Assembly (NCBI GenBank): GCA_913061515.1 | Contig: CAJXSF010000001.1 | Location: 1-64,000 of the forward strand | Direction: 5' to 3' | DNA: 64,000 nucleotides | From: an uncultured Gammaproteobacteria bacterium | GTDB lineage: Bacteria; Pseudomonadota; Gammaproteobacteria; Pseudomonadales; Pseudohongiellaceae | In this document: piece by piece, positions 9,724-19,075 of the stretch | How positions within the stretch are numbered: position 1 is the first letter of the stretch | Layout of the letters: each line of letters opens with the position of its first letter | Position numbers and translations under genes: made by a program | The notes under the pieces: generated by a model | Told to the model about the DNA's origin: nothing | The model's input: only the letters and a program-made list of their open reading frames with translations | Databases searched by the model: none

Positions 9724-11204
9724 TGGTATCTATGACTTCGATTGATACAAAAACGCTGATAGCTAGCGGAAGAGCATTGCAGCTACCTGCTGCAATAGAT
9801 TGCTCTATTGACGGCGTAGCGCAAAGCTTAGAAATGTTAGAAGTGTTCCGCGTGCTTCCGCAAAAACGCTTAGTTTGCTTAGCCAGATGGCAAGGTGAGT
9901 TAGTCGTAGCAAAACTCTTTTTTGCTCGCGGGCGATGGAGCCAGCATATAGCGCGAGAAGAGCAAGGCATTAAAGCGTTAATGAGCGCTGGAGTCCAAAC
10001 TGCAAGAATGCTTGGGAAGGGCGAAACGGCGGACAAAGCCTGCGGTTTATTGTTGCTAGAATATCTGGACAATAGTGAAAGCCTTGGTGCGCGGTGTGAT
10101 CGCCTTGGCTTAGACGACAAACGCGCCATGCTGGAAACGGTGGTGGAGTTGATCGCTCAATGCCATTCACTGGGCTTTTTGCAGAAAGATATACACCTGA
10201 ATAATTTTTTGCTGAAAGATAACGAGCTCTATTTGCTCGATGCTGGAGAGCTAGAACAACATTCGGTTGGAGTTGATAGCGTCAACTCTATGCGAAATTT
10301 AGCAATGTTCTTAGCGCAATTCTCAGTCAATAATGACGTTTTGGTTCCCGCACTCTACGAGCACTATAAGAAACAACGGTCAGTAGTCGATTGGAGTAGT
10401 GACACCGCAGTCTTTCACGCATTGCTGCGTAAAAAACGCGCGCAGCGACTGAAAATCGTGCTCAATAAACTGTACCGAGAAACAAGTGCCAATGCATTCA
10501 AGCGCGATTGGAATCACTACATCGTTTATGAGCGTTCTATTGAATCAGTGTCCTTGCAGGCGTTTTTAGCAAACCCCGATCAATTCATAGAGCAAGGCAC
10601 CGTTATCAAAGATGGTCGCAGCGCGACGGTCGCTTTGGTGGATATTGCTGGCACCCGTTATGTATTAAAGCGTTATAATATTAAGAGTCTGTGGCATCGT
10701 TTGCGTCGTCAATTCAGACCGAGCCGAGCTTGGGTTTGTTGGCGCAATGCCCATATACTTGAAATGTTAGGAATTGCAACCGCGAAACCATTGCTGATGA
10801 TGGAGTGGCGCTTCGGATCACTGCGCAGAGAAGCCTATTTTCTATGTGAATATGTGCCTGGGGAAGATGCCTTGCATTTCCTTAAGAAAGAGCCTATAAA
10901 TTCGCCCGCTTTGAGTTCGGCTTTAGAGCAATTCAAAGCATTGTTTGCCGCCATGCGGGACTACTCGATTGTTCATGGCGATATGAAAGCGACTAACTTT
11001 CATATCAATGAAAAAGGCATTGTAGTATTGGATCTTGATGGCATGTACCAAGAGCCAGATCAGCGACGCTTCGAGATCGCCAGACAAAAAGATTTACAAC
11101 GATTCGCCAAAAACTGGGAAGATTCTCCTGAGCTTGCACAGCGAGTAGAGCAAATGTTGCAGCGCTTAAGGGAAGACTCCGACTATTTTACGAAAGGGTC
11201 ATAA
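9723..11204 (+). CDS. Tandem LPS-core sugar kinase (two kinase domains)
   Basis: 493-residue protein with two apparently complete kinase-like domains related to the LPS kinase (WaaP/InaA/RIO-like) fold. Domain 1 (about residues 30-235) has catalytic D156 in KDIHLNNF and a metal-binding LDAGE (D173). Domain 2 (about 275-490) has HGDMKATNF (H418, D420, N425) and DLDG at 437-440. Both keep the residues needed for phosphotransfer. The position between waaP and a carbamoyltransferase implies phosphorylation of core heptose sites other than the WaaP one. The Pseudomonas core cluster also carries several kinases here. Start ATG 9723 overlaps the waaP stop by one base; ATG 9732 is an alternative. Substrates are inferred. 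Confidence 0.82.
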   Translation: MVSMTSIDTKTLIASGRALQLPAAIDCSIDGVAQSLEMLEVFRVLPQKRLVCLARWQGELVVAKLFFARGRWSQHIAREEQGIKALMSAGVQTARMLGKGETADKACGLLLLEYLDNSESLGARCDRLGLDDKRAMLETVVELIAQCHSLGFLQKDIHLNNFLLKDNELYLLDAGELEQHSVGVDSVNSMRNLAMFLAQFSVNNDVLVPALYEHYKKQRSVVDWSSDTAVFHALLRKKRAQRLKIVLNKLYRETSANAFKRDWNHYIVYERSIESVSLQAFLANPDQFIEQGTVIKDGRSATVALVDIAGTRYVLKRYNIKSLWHRLRRQFRPSRAWVCWRNAHILEMLGIATAKPLLMMEWRFGSLRREAYFLCEYVPGEDALHFLKKEPINSPALSSALEQFKALFAAMRDYSIVHGDMKATNFHINEKGIVVLDLDGMYQEPDQRRFEIARQKDLQRFAKNWEDSPELAQRVEQMLQRLREDSDYFTKGS

Positions 11205-12955
11205 TGTCACTAATCACGCTGGGGCTTTCCGGTGCACTTGGACACGATGCCGCTGCTGCACTGTTCATCGATGGCGAACTCGTCGCTGCAGTTGAAGAAG
11301 AGCGCTTGGTAAGGCGCAAGCACGCCAAAGGGTGTATGCCGAGCGAAGCGGCGAAGTTTTGTATTCGCTCGGCTAAGATTAAGCCTCGCGATATTAATTG
11401 TGTGGCGGTTTCCTATGCGCCTATCTCACTGCTTAGCCCGGCCCGTTGGCATTATGCTAAACGGCATTGGTATGCGCCTGAGCGCAGTGTTGATGCTATT
11501 TTTAATGGCAACCGTCGTTATCGTCGTTACCTATCAGAAGTTAAACAACTTTTAGATGATTTGAAAATACCATGGCATAAAGTGCAGTTCGTGCCAATTC
11601 AGAATCAGCTTGCGCATGCTAGCAGCGCCTATTATATGAGTGGTTTCAAAGAAAAAACGGCCATACTGACCATCGACATGAAAGGTGAGTATGCCTCGAT
11701 GTTCTTTGGTTACGGTGAAAACGGCAAGATTCATAAGATCAAAGAATTCTATGATCCAGACTCACTAGCTGGCATGTTTGGTGCAATCACCGATTACTTG
11801 GGATTCGATATGCTCGATGGTGATTCCAAAGTTATGGGCATGGCTACTTATGGTGATCCAGAAAAATACGATCTATCTGCAATCGCACAGTTTGATGGCA
11901 AGAATTTCAAGGTTAATACTAAATTAATAGGCACCGTGGGCTTGCGTCGTTATAAAGATAAGTCGCGCGGTCATTTCTTCAGCAATAAATTGGTGGAGCT
12001 CTTAGGGCCAAGGCGTGCAGGGGAGCTATTCCAAGACCCCTATGTGCATTATGCGGCAAGCATTCAAAAACTATTCGAAGATGCGGCGGTGGCATTGATT
12101 TCCTATTATTTAGGGGATGTGCTGAAGGAGTCGGGTAAGCTCGTTTTTGGTGGCACAGGAGCTTTGAACGTTAAACTCAATCAGCGCCTTGCATCGATGC
12201 CATTAGTGCATGAGCTTTTTGTTCCGCCCTCTGCTGGCGATGCGGGCACAGCGATAGGTGCTGCAGCCAATTCTATTGCTAGCCGAGACATAAAAGTTGA
12301 GCCGCACAAAAACGCTTTCTTGGGGCCGCGCTATACAACCGATCGCTGTGTGAAAGCATGCGAGAAGCACCGTGAAAAACCGCTATTCGAAGTGCTGCAA
12401 AATCCTACTCGTAAAGCAGCAGAGCTGATCAGCGAGGGCAATCTTGTTGGCTGGTTTCAAAGTCGTATGGAGTTTGGGTCACGCTCACTTGGCAATCGTT
12501 GTATTCTTGCCAATCCGATGTCTCAGCAGTGCGTTGAGTCGGTGAATAAGAAAATAAAATTCCGCGAGGGTTGGCGTTCTTTTTCGCCAAGCATGTTAGA
12601 TACTATGGCGGACGAGGTATTAACCTCGAAGCACCCAGCTGACTATATGACAATGACTTTCGATATTACTGAGGCGTGGCGTGATAAATTGCCAGGGCTT
12701 GTGTATCAAGATGGCACTTCTCGTGCACACGTGGTACGACGCGTAGCCAATCCGCGTTTTTATCGACTGCTGAAAGAGTTGGAAGCGCTCAACGGGCATG
12801 GCATCGTGTTGAACTCTTCATTGAATAGACCCGGAGAGGCCATGGTGTGTTCTCCCGAAGATGCATTGAATTTATTCTTTGGTTCAGACCTAGAATATAT
12901 GATCATGCAAGACGTTTTAGTCACAAAGCGCCCTGAGCCTGATTGGGAAAATTAA
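11204..12955 (+). CDS. Carbamoyltransferase, NodU/CmcH family (LPS core)
   Basis: 583-residue O-carbamoyltransferase. The N-terminal YrdC/Kae1-like nucleotide-binding half begins LGLSGALGHDAAAALF and includes AVEEERL; the C-terminal half has the family signature RMEFGSRSLGNRCILANP. Such enzymes use carbamoyl phosphate and ATP to put a carbamoyl group on a sugar hydroxyl. In Pseudomonas a homologue in the same cluster is associated with carbamoylation of heptose II of the core, so that is the likely job here. The start shares one base with the upstream stop (TAATG). Its stop overlaps the convergent 12952-14448 gene by 4 bases. Confidence 0.9.
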   Translation: MSLITLGLSGALGHDAAAALFIDGELVAAVEEERLVRRKHAKGCMPSEAAKFCIRSAKIKPRDINCVAVSYAPISLLSPARWHYAKRHWYAPERSVDAIFNGNRRYRRYLSEVKQLLDDLKIPWHKVQFVPIQNQLAHASSAYYMSGFKEKTAILTIDMKGEYASMFFGYGENGKIHKIKEFYDPDSLAGMFGAITDYLGFDMLDGDSKVMGMATYGDPEKYDLSAIAQFDGKNFKVNTKLIGTVGLRRYKDKSRGHFFSNKLVELLGPRRAGELFQDPYVHYAASIQKLFEDAAVALISYYLGDVLKESGKLVFGGTGALNVKLNQRLASMPLVHELFVPPSAGDAGTAIGAAANSIASRDIKVEPHKNAFLGPRYTTDRCVKACEKHREKPLFEVLQNPTRKAAELISEGNLVGWFQSRMEFGSRSLGNRCILANPMSQQCVESVNKKIKFREGWRSFSPSMLDTMADEVLTSKHPADYMTMTFDITEAWRDKLPGLVYQDGTSRAHVVRRVANPRFYRLLKELEALNGHGIVLNSSLNRPGEAMVCSPEDALNLFFGSDLEYMIMQDVLVTKRPEPDWEN

Positions 12956-14448
12956 TTGCCGAGCCGACGATAGATGAGCACTTCTGGTTCATCTGTCTGC
13001 GGGAAGGTAGCAAGTGCTTCCACTTGTTGAAACTCAATGCTGCGCTCAATGATACTGTCGTTGCTGCTACTGGCCATGATCACGATAATAGTGCCGTACT
13101 GCGCATTTTCAATTGCATCGTCTGCCATATATCGAGAGATCTCGTCGTAGTCTTCCACTTTTCCGCTGTAGTAGGCGATGTAACGGCTGTTGGTCAAAAA
13201 TGCATCCCGCTCATCGGTATTGGCCGCTACCCAGTCAACCGCACTCTGTAAAGAATTACGCGAGCCACCGAAGCTGATGTGGGCATCGATAGCAGAGAAC
13301 ACGAACAAAAATAGTAGTGCGCCGTTGGCCAGCTTGCGCCGCTGCATTTGTTGAATGCGACTAAGAAGATTGTCCAATATCAACACAAGTACGGCGAGAA
13401 CGGACAGACTAAACATCATGGTATAGCGCGTGGAAATGAACCGAGTCAGCACTAAAAAACCCAATAGGATTGCGAACGCAATGCCAGAATAGCTTAGCAT
13501 CACGCGCGTATTTTTCTGGAAAATGTCTTCTCTATGTTGGCTAAAGCCATAGATAAGCAATAATAAAACAGGTACACCGAGGCCGTTGAGAAGTTGCGCT
13601 ACTAGTACAGAGCTTAGGCCGGTCAACATAAAAAGCCAAATATATTGACCAGAAAAATTCGATGCGTACTCACCGAAAACGGCAACGCTTAACGCGGAGT
13701 CCCCATCTGAGATGGCCGCCATGGCATCGCGTAAAAATGGCCAGTAAACAGTCAGCACTCGTTGCAGGATGTTGACGACATCTATCTTGAGTAAAAAAAG
13801 CAGCACAAGCGCACAGGCTGCGACGCCTAGCATTAATAATTCCAGTTTTAAGAATAATTGCCACGGCTGGTGTGTACGACCGATTAAGGCGATTGGGGCA
13901 AGCGGCAAGTAGACCAACGCTTCAGATCGAAAAAGGGCAGCGACAAAAATTAGAAGTATAAAAGCGATGGCATGTAAATTTTTTTCAAACTTCGCAAATC
14001 GCGTCAGGGAAAGGGCAGCCAAAAGCATAAAAGCCAAAAAGCCGATGTCGCGAATCAGGTAGTATCGATATTCGTTCAGTGTAGGAAAAATCAGTATGAA
14101 GGCTGCTGCAATCAGCGCGACACGCTGTGTATTGCGAAACTCGACGACAATAGAGATAAAGGCATAAACAATTAATGCGTAAAAGGCGGCGTTAATGAGC
14201 TGCCCGGCCGCAAAAAGATCGATGCCTGTCAATTGATGCAGGATTCCCATTAGCACCGGATAAGTGGCAGATGGGTACCATGAGAAGGCCGCCGCTATGC
14301 CTGAGTCCAAGTACACTGTTGCGGTGCGCACATAGCTGAAGGCGTCGGCATTGGGGATAGGGTTGGCGAAAACATGCCACGCGCAGAGCACGCAACTGAC
14401 TAAAACTGCGAGTGTCCGGATGTCGATGTTGCGCCACTTGGTATTCAT
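12952..14448 (-). CDS. GT-C fold polyprenyl-type membrane glycosyltransferase
   Basis: 498 residues with a short N-terminal cytoplasmic part, about ten hydrophobic membrane segments and a soluble C-terminal region. The first periplasmic loop holds NADAFSYVRTA, an acidic-residue pattern typical of GT-C enzymes such as ArnT and PMT family (GT39/83) that use lipid-linked sugar donors on the periplasmic side. No gene-specific signature is seen. It sits downstream of a lipid A acyltransferase and opposite the LPS core operon, so modification of lipid A or core is a reasonable inference, but a role in another glycan is possible. Confidence 0.65.
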   Translation of the reverse strand: MNTKWRNIDIRTLAVLVSCVLCAWHVFANPIPNADAFSYVRTATVYLDSGIAAAFSWYPSATYPVLMGILHQLTGIDLFAAGQLINAAFYALIVYAFISIVVEFRNTQRVALIAAAFILIFPTLNEYRYYLIRDIGFLAFMLLAALSLTRFAKFEKNLHAIAFILLIFVAALFRSEALVYLPLAPIALIGRTHQPWQLFLKLELLMLGVAACALVLLFLLKIDVVNILQRVLTVYWPFLRDAMAAISDGDSALSVAVFGEYASNFSGQYIWLFMLTGLSSVLVAQLLNGLGVPVLLLLIYGFSQHREDIFQKNTRVMLSYSGIAFAILLGFLVLTRFISTRYTMMFSLSVLAVLVLILDNLLSRIQQMQRRKLANGALLFLFVFSAIDAHISFGGSRNSLQSAVDWVAANTDERDAFLTNSRYIAYYSGKVEDYDEISRYMADDAIENAQYGTIIVIMASSSNDSIIERSIEFQQVEALATFPQTDEPEVLIYRRLGN

Positions 14449-14474
14449 TTACACTCTCAATAGGCTGTCAGCGA

Positions 14475-15407
14475 TTATAGATTCTTATAGGGGCTTAAGC
14501 CCTGTTCCTGAGTCTTGAAGCGTTTGTGTAGCCACAGATATTGTTCGGGATGTTTGCGTATCGCTGTTTCGATTATGTCGTTTATTCTCTGCGCGTCTTG
14601 TTCTTCATCGCCGCAAGGGTAATTCTGCAATGGTTCGCTAAAATGTAGGTGATATCCCGAATTGTCTTCATTGCGATAATGACTGAAAAATACAACTGCG
14701 GAGTCATTGAATGAAGCGAAGCGACTCGTTGCAGTAATAGTCGCGGCTTTGACACCAAAAAAATTTACAAATACAGAGTGTCTGCGACCGTAGTCTTGAT
14801 CTGGCGCATACCAGACAGTGTGTCCTTGCTTAAGACTACGCAGGGCCTGACGGACATCGCCTCGTTCGATCACCGCGCCATATAAACGTTGTCGTGAGCG
14901 AAACATTAAGGTCTCGAACAATGGATTCTTGTGCGGCCTATAGGTGACATCCATCGGGTGAAATAGGCTTAATAAACTGCCTGCAAACTCAAGAGTAGTG
15001 AAGTGCGCACAAACCAACAGAACACCTTTCCCTTGCGCAGAGGCCTTCTGTAGAGCCGCAAGCCCTGTGACATCGACGCGCTGTTGAAAAGACTTGGGTG
15101 AGCGACACCAAGCAAGCCCTACCTCCATGACGCCTATCCCATTAGAAATGAAAGTCTCTTTGACTAAACGTGCCTGTTCTTGCTCGGTTAGTTCAGGAAA
15201 GCACAGCGCAATATTGGTTTCACAGATACGACGCCGCTCTTTGGCAAAACGAAAACTGATGAGTCCTAAGGCACGCCCCATCGCCATTTGTGCGGAAAAG
15301 GGTAATTGCGCCGCTAGCCAGATAACGCCAAAGGCCAACCAAGTCGGCCAATAGCGAGGGCCAAGGAAGTGACTTAGTTGCTCAGATTTTTGAGATTTCT
15401 TGCTCAC
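14475..15407 (-). CDS. Lipid A biosynthesis lauroyl-type acyltransferase
   Basis: 310-residue LpxL/LpxM (HtrB/MsbB) family enzyme that transfers a secondary acyl chain from acyl-ACP to Kdo-lipid A. It has one N-terminal membrane segment (about residues 22-42) and the HX4E catalytic motif HFTTLE (H135, E140), followed by the family block APDQDYGRRHSVFVNFFGV. Length matches LpxL (about 306). Chain-length specificity cannot be told. It is followed by the GT-C gene 26 bases downstream and preceded by the potassium channel gene in the same direction. Confidence 0.88.
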   Translation of the reverse strand: MSKKSQKSEQLSHFLGPRYWPTWLAFGVIWLAAQLPFSAQMAMGRALGLISFRFAKERRRICETNIALCFPELTEQEQARLVKETFISNGIGVMEVGLAWCRSPKSFQQRVDVTGLAALQKASAQGKGVLLVCAHFTTLEFAGSLLSLFHPMDVTYRPHKNPLFETLMFRSRQRLYGAVIERGDVRQALRSLKQGHTVWYAPDQDYGRRHSVFVNFFGVKAATITATSRFASFNDSAVVFFSHYRNEDNSGYHLHFSEPLQNYPCGDEEQDAQRINDIIETAIRKHPEQYLWLHKRFKTQEQGLSPYKNL

Positions 15408-15460
15408 AGGCTACCAACAGTACGCAATAAAAGGAGGGATTGTAGCAAACCTTCGCTAAA

Positions 15461-16174
15461 TCACTCATCGACTTCTTCGTCATCTTCTCGTCTGACTTTA
15501 TTCAATGCCGAGGCGAGCAAGCCAGCGGGAATTGCTACGATCCCTAAACCCAGCATTAAGATCGAAAAAGTAAAAATTCGCCCGCCAGCGGTAATGGGGT
15601 ACATATCGCCATACCCTACAGTGGTTAGAGTGGTAACTGCCCACCACATACTGTGAAATATGCTGGCAAATAGCTCTGGTTGCGCTTCGTGTTCAAAATA
15701 ATAGATTCCGATGGCACTCAGATACAGCAGGATCACTGTCACCATTACGAAAACGATGATTTCTTCGCGCGCAATAGTAAACGCTCGCACAAAACGCTCT
15801 ATGGCTTTGTTGTAGCGCACCAACTTAAACAAACGGAACAAGCGCAGTAGGCGCAATGTGCGTAGTGAACGCATATCGATGCCTAGGGCGAGATAGAAAG
15901 GCAGGATCGCAAGTAGGTCAACGATTCCGTAAAAGCTGAACATATAGGTTAAGCGGTGATCAGCGACATAGACGCGCATTAGGTACTCGATGGTAAATAA
16001 TATGACGGTAACTGCTTCGATATAGCCCAGTAATTGGTATATCTCTGGGTCAAGGTTCGGCAATGTTTCGAACGAAAATGACAGTAAAGAGATAATAATT
16101 AGTGCTTGAATGACTAAGTCGAAGGCTTTGCTTGCCGGTGTGTCGTGACGCTCAACGAGTGCTTTTAGGTCCAT
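15461..16174 (-). CDS. Voltage-sensor potassium channel, six-TM
   Basis: 237 residues with the S1-S6 layout of a voltage-gated potassium channel. The S4 segment has seven positive residues at every third position (R102, R105, R108, R111, R114, K117, R120). The pore has the selectivity filter TVGYGD at 185-190 followed by a pore-lining helix. The C-terminus after S6 is short and acidic with no ligand-binding domain. It resembles bacterial Kv-type ion transporter proteins. It would act in the inner membrane, setting potassium permeability. Its physiological role here is not indicated by neighbours. Confidence 0.88.
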   Translation of the reverse strand: MDLKALVERHDTPASKAFDLVIQALIIISLLSFSFETLPNLDPEIYQLLGYIEAVTVILFTIEYLMRVYVADHRLTYMFSFYGIVDLLAILPFYLALGIDMRSLRTLRLLRLFRLFKLVRYNKAIERFVRAFTIAREEIIVFVMVTVILLYLSAIGIYYFEHEAQPELFASIFHSMWWAVTTLTTVGYGDMYPITAGGRIFTFSILMLGLGIVAIPAGLLASALNKVRREDDEEVDE

Positions 16175-16325
16175 TAGTTGGTCTTCTTATTTAAGAGGCT
16201 TGGCATTTATACACATTAACTGTATGCCGCAGTAAGACAAGCCTAAATCACCTATAAGCTCCCAATCAACTTCATCTAAGCCATGTGCTATTATTCCGGC
16301 CTCTTTGACGACATTAGGATAAGCA

Positions 16326-17747
16326 ATGAAGCTCGACATGCCCCCCTTTCAACAGGCACGTATATTGGTAGTTGGAGACGTCATGCTGGACCGTTATTGG
16401 CACGGTAAAGCAACGCGTATTTCCCCTGAAGCCCCTGTTCCTGTGGTGCGGGTAGGCAATAGTGAGGATCGCCCTGGTGGCGCCGGCAATGTGGCGTTGA
16501 ATATCTCGGCACTCGGGGCAGCCGCTTCATTGGCAGGCATCATCGGGCAAGATGAGGCCGGGGTTGAACTGCAGTCACGTTTAGAAGCAGCGGGTGTGTA
16601 TTGCGAGTTTGCGCAGTGCGACAGCGCTCCGACAATCACTAAACTAAGAGTGATCAGTCAACATCAACAATTGTTGCGAGTTGATTTTGAAGAGGGTTTT
16701 GCACCCGCGGCCATCGCGGTATTTCAAGCGCAGGCGCTTAATCTGCTCGCCAATACGCAAGTCTTGGTGCTCTCTGACTACAGTAAGGGAGCGCTGGCCG
16801 ATACCCAAAGTTTGATTAAAGCCGCCAAAGACAAAGGCATCCCCGTAGTCGTAGACCCCAAAGGCGATGATTTTTCTAAATATCGCGGGGCCACTGTAAT
16901 TACGCCTAATTTGAACGAATTTGAAGCGATTGTCGGCAAATGTGCCAATGAAGAGATTTTGGCTGCCCGAGGTTTGCAGTTGCTGGAAGACTTAGAACTA
17001 AAGGCGCTGTTAATTACTCGCGGTGAGAGTGGTATGACGTTGCTGCGGCCCGATATGCCGGAATTGCATATGCCAACCCGTGCACAGGAGGTGTTCGACG
17101 TGACTGGTGCGGGTGATACAGTGGTGGCCGTGCTCGCGGCGTCATTAGCGGCAGGAAGCAGCTTTGACGATGCAACTGCATTAGCGAATCTGGCGGCAGG
17201 GCTTGCAGTGGGTAAACTTGGTACGGCAGCGATTAGTGGGCCTGAATTGCGCCGAGCAATTGCGCGCGAAGAGGGCACTGGCCGAGGCGTTATGACGGCC
17301 GATCAATTGGCTTTGGCAGTGGAAGATGCGAAAGCGCAAGGTGAGAAAGTCGTCTTTACCAATGGTTGCTTCGATATAATTCATGCAGGTCATGTTGGGT
17401 ACTTAGCCCAGGCTCGCAAATTGGGTCAGCGACTTATAGTTGCGATCAATGATGACGCGTCCGTTAAGCGACTGAAAGGATCAGGGCGACCGATTAATCC
17501 GGTGGAGAGACGCATGGCGGTTTTGGCAGGCTTAGAAGCGGTCGACTGGGTTGTCTCTTTCTCTGAAGATACCCCCGAAGCTTTGTTGGAAGTCATCAAG
17601 CCTGATGTGCTGGCAAAAGGTGGCGACTACACCATAGACCAAGTGGTCGGTGGCGAGTTTGTACTAGCTTATGGTGGTAGTGTTGAAGTATTGGCCTTTC
17701 TCGATAATTGCTCGACATCGGCAATTGTTGAAAAGCTGAAGGCTTAA
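16326..17747 (+). CDS. hldE: Bifunctional heptose-7-P kinase / heptose-1-P adenylyltransferase
   Basis: 473 residues, the normal HldE (RfaE) length. The N-terminal ribokinase-type domain phosphorylates D-glycero-D-manno-heptose 7-phosphate: substrate-binding GGAGNVALNIS near residue 52 and the catalytic GAGD motif with D264. The C-terminal cytidylyltransferase-type domain has the HAGH motif at 353-356 and makes ADP-heptose, the donor for WaaC and WaaF. The upstream 151-base divergent gap separates it from the potassium channel gene; AGGA precedes the ATG. Confidence 0.96.
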   Translation: MKLDMPPFQQARILVVGDVMLDRYWHGKATRISPEAPVPVVRVGNSEDRPGGAGNVALNISALGAAASLAGIIGQDEAGVELQSRLEAAGVYCEFAQCDSAPTITKLRVISQHQQLLRVDFEEGFAPAAIAVFQAQALNLLANTQVLVLSDYSKGALADTQSLIKAAKDKGIPVVVDPKGDDFSKYRGATVITPNLNEFEAIVGKCANEEILAARGLQLLEDLELKALLITRGESGMTLLRPDMPELHMPTRAQEVFDVTGAGDTVVAVLAASLAAGSSFDDATALANLAAGLAVGKLGTAAISGPELRRAIAREEGTGRGVMTADQLALAVEDAKAQGEKVVFTNGCFDIIHAGHVGYLAQARKLGQRLIVAINDDASVKRLKGSGRPINPVERRMAVLAGLEAVDWVVSFSEDTPEALLEVIKPDVLAKGGDYTIDQVVGGEFVLAYGGSVEVLAFLDNCSTSAIVEKLKA

Positions 17748-17755
17748 GCAGCTAC

Positions 17756-19057
17756 GTGAGTCAGGTCAGCCTGCGTGAAGCCATCACCATCTGGTGGCGT
17801 ATCGGTATTCTGAGTTTCGGTGGGCCAGCTGGACAGATCGCCCTCATGCACCGGATTATCGTTGATGAGAAGCGCTGGTTAGATGAAGCAAGATTCCTGC
17901 ACGCATTGAACTACTGCATGTTATTACCCGGGCCCGAGGCTCAACAATTGGCCACCTATATTGGCTGGCTATTGCATGGGGTACGCGGTGGCCTTGTGGC
18001 GGGGATATTGTTCATTTTGCCCGGGGCATTCGCGATTTTGGCGCTTTCTTGGCTTTATGTTCTGTTTGCCGATGTCGGTTTAGTGGCCGGCATTTTCTTC
18101 GGTATGAAGGCGGCTGTCCTTGCGATAGTCTGCCAAGCGCTGATTCGAATTGCCGGGCGTGCATTGAAAAGTGTGATGAATATCGGGCTTGCAATCGCGG
18201 GATTTGTCGCGTTATTTGTCTTCGCTATTCCTTTTCCCCTGGTGGTACTTAGTGCTGCCCTGATTGCATTTGTGGTGGCGCGTCTGCGTCCGCGCGATGA
18301 TGAGGCTGAGCAAACTGTAAGCAATTACGATTCGGTGAGCTCAACCCAATACGCTGGCACGACAAAGGCGGCAGCCATTTGTCTTGTCTTATGGATCGGC
18401 ACTATCGTGGTATTGCATCTGCTACTAGGCCCTAGCAGTACCTTCACTCAGATTGGCGATTTCTTCTCCCGCATGGCTGTGGTGAGCTTTGGTGGCGCGT
18501 ATGCGGTGCTTTCCTATGTTGCCCAGCAGGCTGTAGAGCAATACCACTGGTTGGCCCCTGGAGAGATGTTGGATGGCCTAGGATTAGCAGAGACCACGCC
18601 AGGGCCGCTAATATTGGTCACGCAATTTGTTGGGTTTATGGGTGCGTGGCGTGGAACTGGGATTGAGTCTTCGTTGCTCATGGCCAGTGCAGGGGCTTTA
18701 CTGACCACATGGGTAACGTTTTTACCCTGCTTCCTATGGATATTTGCGGGAGCACCCTATATTGAGAAACTGCGTCAACACAAAGCACTAGCGCAAGCCT
18801 TAGCGGGCATCACTGCAGTCGTGGTTGGAGTAATTGCAAACTTGGCGCTTTGGTTTGCCCTTAATTTTCTTTTTGCCGAAACTATACAAATTGATAACGG
18901 CTTATTGAATATGCAGTGGCCAGTACTAAACAGCATCAATTGGCCGAATATCTTTTTGAGCACCATTGCTTTCGTTCTGCTATTTGTCGTGCGGATCAAT
19001 ATGCTGGCAATGCTGGGTACATGTGCATTACTTGGAATGATGTGGACACTTCTTTAA
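17756..19057 (+). CDS. chrA: Chromate transporter, two-domain ChrA
   Basis: 433-residue membrane protein of the CHR family, long-chain type with two homologous halves: SFGGPAGQIALMHR in the first and SFGGAYAVLSYVAQQ in the second, each followed by a PGP motif (LLPGPEAQQL and TTPGPLILVTQ). ChrA exports chromate at the inner membrane. The start is GTG at 17756, 8 bases after the hldE stop; no clear Shine-Dalgarno sequence is seen, but the N-terminus matches the family. The gene is likely cotranscribed with hldE and sppA. No chrB-like regulator is adjacent. Confidence 0.92.
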   Translation: MSQVSLREAITIWWRIGILSFGGPAGQIALMHRIIVDEKRWLDEARFLHALNYCMLLPGPEAQQLATYIGWLLHGVRGGLVAGILFILPGAFAILALSWLYVLFADVGLVAGIFFGMKAAVLAIVCQALIRIAGRALKSVMNIGLAIAGFVALFVFAIPFPLVVLSAALIAFVVARLRPRDDEAEQTVSNYDSVSSTQYAGTTKAAAICLVLWIGTIVVLHLLLGPSSTFTQIGDFFSRMAVVSFGGAYAVLSYVAQQAVEQYHWLAPGEMLDGLGLAETTPGPLILVTQFVGFMGAWRGTGIESSLLMASAGALLTTWVTFLPCFLWIFAGAPYIEKLRQHKALAQALAGITAVVVGVIANLALWFALNFLFAETIQIDNGLLNMQWPVLNSINWPNIFLSTIAFVLLFVVRINMLAMLGTCALLGMMWTLL

Positions 19058-19075
19058 TCAAGGTCTAGGTATTTT

